From Bordetella parapertussis (lineage in GTDB: Bacteria > Pseudomonadota > Gammaproteobacteria > Burkholderiales > Burkholderiaceae_B), in the NCBI GenBank assembly GCA_945911685.1, contig CAMEAW010000190.1:1-5304 (forward strand): 5,304 bases of DNA, written 5' to 3'. Made by a program: the position numbers and the translations under genes. The notes under the pieces were generated by a model that was given only the letters and a program-made list of their open reading frames with translations, made no database searches and was not told where the DNA came from. Positions 4,421 through 5,304 of the stretch are shown one piece after another (within the stretch, counting starts at the first letter, position 1; the number at the start of each line of letters is the position of its first letter).

Positions 4421-5304
4421 TCAATCTAACTTCAATTGATATACCTTAGCCGCTGTGCCAAAGAACAAAGCCTGCTTATCTGCAGCCGAATATTTTGCAG
4501 CAACGCGCTTGAAGGCGTTCCAGATCACGTGATAGTCAACCGACGCGCGGTCAGGCGGAAAATTACTTTCAAACATGCAGCGCTGCGCACCAAACGCTTG
4601 GATGCAGTCATCAAACAACGGGCCCCACGCTGCGGCAAGTTGTGTCGAATCAGCGGGCTTGGCGAGTTTTTCAAAACCAAAACCTAGATACGCCATCCCT
4701 AAGCCACCAAGTTTGACATAAACATTCGGGCACTTTGCCAGCTCATGCATCGAGGTGCGCCAAGTGTCGGTCGCCTCTTTTTCTTTTGCCAGATACGTGC
4801 GGGTCTTGGCGATCAAGCCGCCAATGTGATTCAAGATAATTGTCGTGTCAGGAAAGCTCCGAGCCAGCTCAATCACCTCGGGAATCTGGTGATGGTAAAT
4901 CATTGCATCAAAACTTAGGTTGCGGGGCCCGAGTTCAGCAAAACCTTTACGAAAATCTGGATCTGACATCAACTTGGGCGGGATCAGATAACGGCCGTTA
5001 TTCAGCTGCTCATCCGCATCCCATTTGGTAATTAAACGTATGCCTTTAAAACGCCCGCCCGCCGCGGCAATTTGCGCATCGAGTAGTTTGCCGATTTCGG
5101 TGCCAAAGGTCAGATCAGCCGAGCCCACAATGCCCGCACAGACTTGCGTCTTGCCGTACACCTGGCTTGCTGCAATCGCCGCGATGCCATTAGCAAATTC
5201 GACTTCGCCCAGGCGCTGCATCATCTCGGGGCCGTTCTTGCGATAAAACGCACCGCACTCAACAAACACCGAGCCTACGATGTTATGCCCAGACTGTGCC
5301 TCGG
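4421..5304 (-). CDS. Amidohydrolase family 2 (COG3618-type TIM-barrel) metal-dependent hydrolase, N-terminus cut by window edge
   Basis: Predicted TIM-barrel hydrolase of the amidohydrolase-2 superfamily, in the group that includes lactonases and decarboxylase-like hydrolases; the substrate is not known. The frame stays open to the right edge: before the GTG at 5269 it reads EAQSGHNIVGS, which matches the family's N-terminal barrel region, so GTG is not the true start. About 293 residues are visible and some 50-70 are missing, including the HxH metal motif. Counting from the GTG, visible elements are VFVEC (1-5), NGIAAIAAS (27-35), FKGIRLITKWDAD (74-86), YHHQ (125-128, metal or catalytic His), ILNHIGG (145-151, conserved His148), VKLGGLGMAYLGFGFE (185-200) and FESNFPPD (233-240). 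In the last motif Asn236 stands where many amidohydrolases have the metal-binding Asp, as is common in this subgroup. It lies upstream of and in one operon with the GST gene; its promoter is outside the window. Confidence 0.88.
   Translation of the reverse strand, partial: EAQSGHNIVGSVFVECGAFYRKNGPEMMQRLGEVEFANGIAAIAASQVYGKTQVCAGIVGSADLTFGTEIGKLLDAQIAAAGGRFKGIRLITKWDADEQLNNGRYLIPPKLMSDPDFRKGFAELGPRNLSFDAMIYHHQIPEVIELARSFPDTTIILNHIGGLIAKTRTYLAKEKEATDTWRTSMHELAKCPNVYVKLGGLGMAYLGFGFEKLAKPADSTQLAAAWGPLFDDCIQAFGAQRCMFESNFPPDRASVDYHVIWNAFKRVAAKYSAADKQALFFGTAAKVYQLKLD

Noticed and set aside
4421..5269. GTG at 5269 as the true start of the amidohydrolase
   Set aside because: The frame is open for 11 more codons to the window edge and reads a family-like sequence (SGHNIVGSVFVEC), so the gene begins outside the window.
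1..5304. CRISPR array, insertion sequence, tRNA or other RNA gene
   Set aside because: No spaced identical repeats, transposase-like protein, terminal inverted repeats or tRNA cloverleaf could be found by eye; nearly all the window is explained by the protein genes listed.

Overview
The window looks like chromosomal DNA of a proteobacterium, most plausibly a betaproteobacterium of the Burkholderiales type. The main evidence is a slyX gene ending in the family's LPPHY tail, a glutathione S-transferase, and an ArsJ/GAPDH arsenate-resistance pair. The lineage is inferred from gene content; no 16S gene or other taxonomic marker is present. The window is gene-dense, with three transcription units and one divergent and one convergent intergenic space.

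Left part (1-2467, minus strand): an arsenate-detoxification operon. A dedicated glyceraldehyde-3-phosphate dehydrogenase (1424-2467) with a strong Shine-Dalgarno is followed 6 bp later by arsJ (95-1417), a 12-helix MFS permease. In the known two-step pathway, GAPDH uses arsenate in place of phosphate to make 1-arseno-3-phosphoglycerate. ArsJ exports this unstable product, and it breaks down outside the cell. A further gene seems to start 34 bp after arsJ, with a good ribosome binding site, and runs off the left edge (60 to 1). No arsR or arsC is visible. The arsJ product carries an unusual Ser/Asn/Ala-rich N-terminal extension of about 38 residues.

Middle (2468-3672): a divergent intergenic region of 313 bp contains several short inverted and direct repeats. 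It is followed on the plus strand by a compact run of three overlapping genes: a Phd/YefM-type antitoxin, a PIN-domain VapC-type toxin and slyX. The antitoxin stop overlaps the likely TTG start of the toxin, and the toxin stop overlaps the slyX start (TAATG). The toxin-antitoxin module and slyX are therefore probably read from one mRNA. ATAGTG-type repeats around an extended -10 upstream of the antitoxin are a good candidate for an autoregulatory operator.

Right part (3673-5304, minus strand): after a short convergent spacer come a glutathione S-transferase (GTG start) and, 7 bp upstream of it, an amidohydrolase-2/COG3618 TIM-barrel metal-dependent hydrolase whose N-terminus lies beyond the right edge. 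These two form an operon with its promoter outside the window.

I see no tRNA, rRNA, CRISPR array, insertion sequence or clear riboswitch. Every large ORF belongs to a recognisable family. The less ordinary points are the ArsJ extension, the TA-slyX translational chain, the operator-like repeats and the unidentified gene entering from the left edge.
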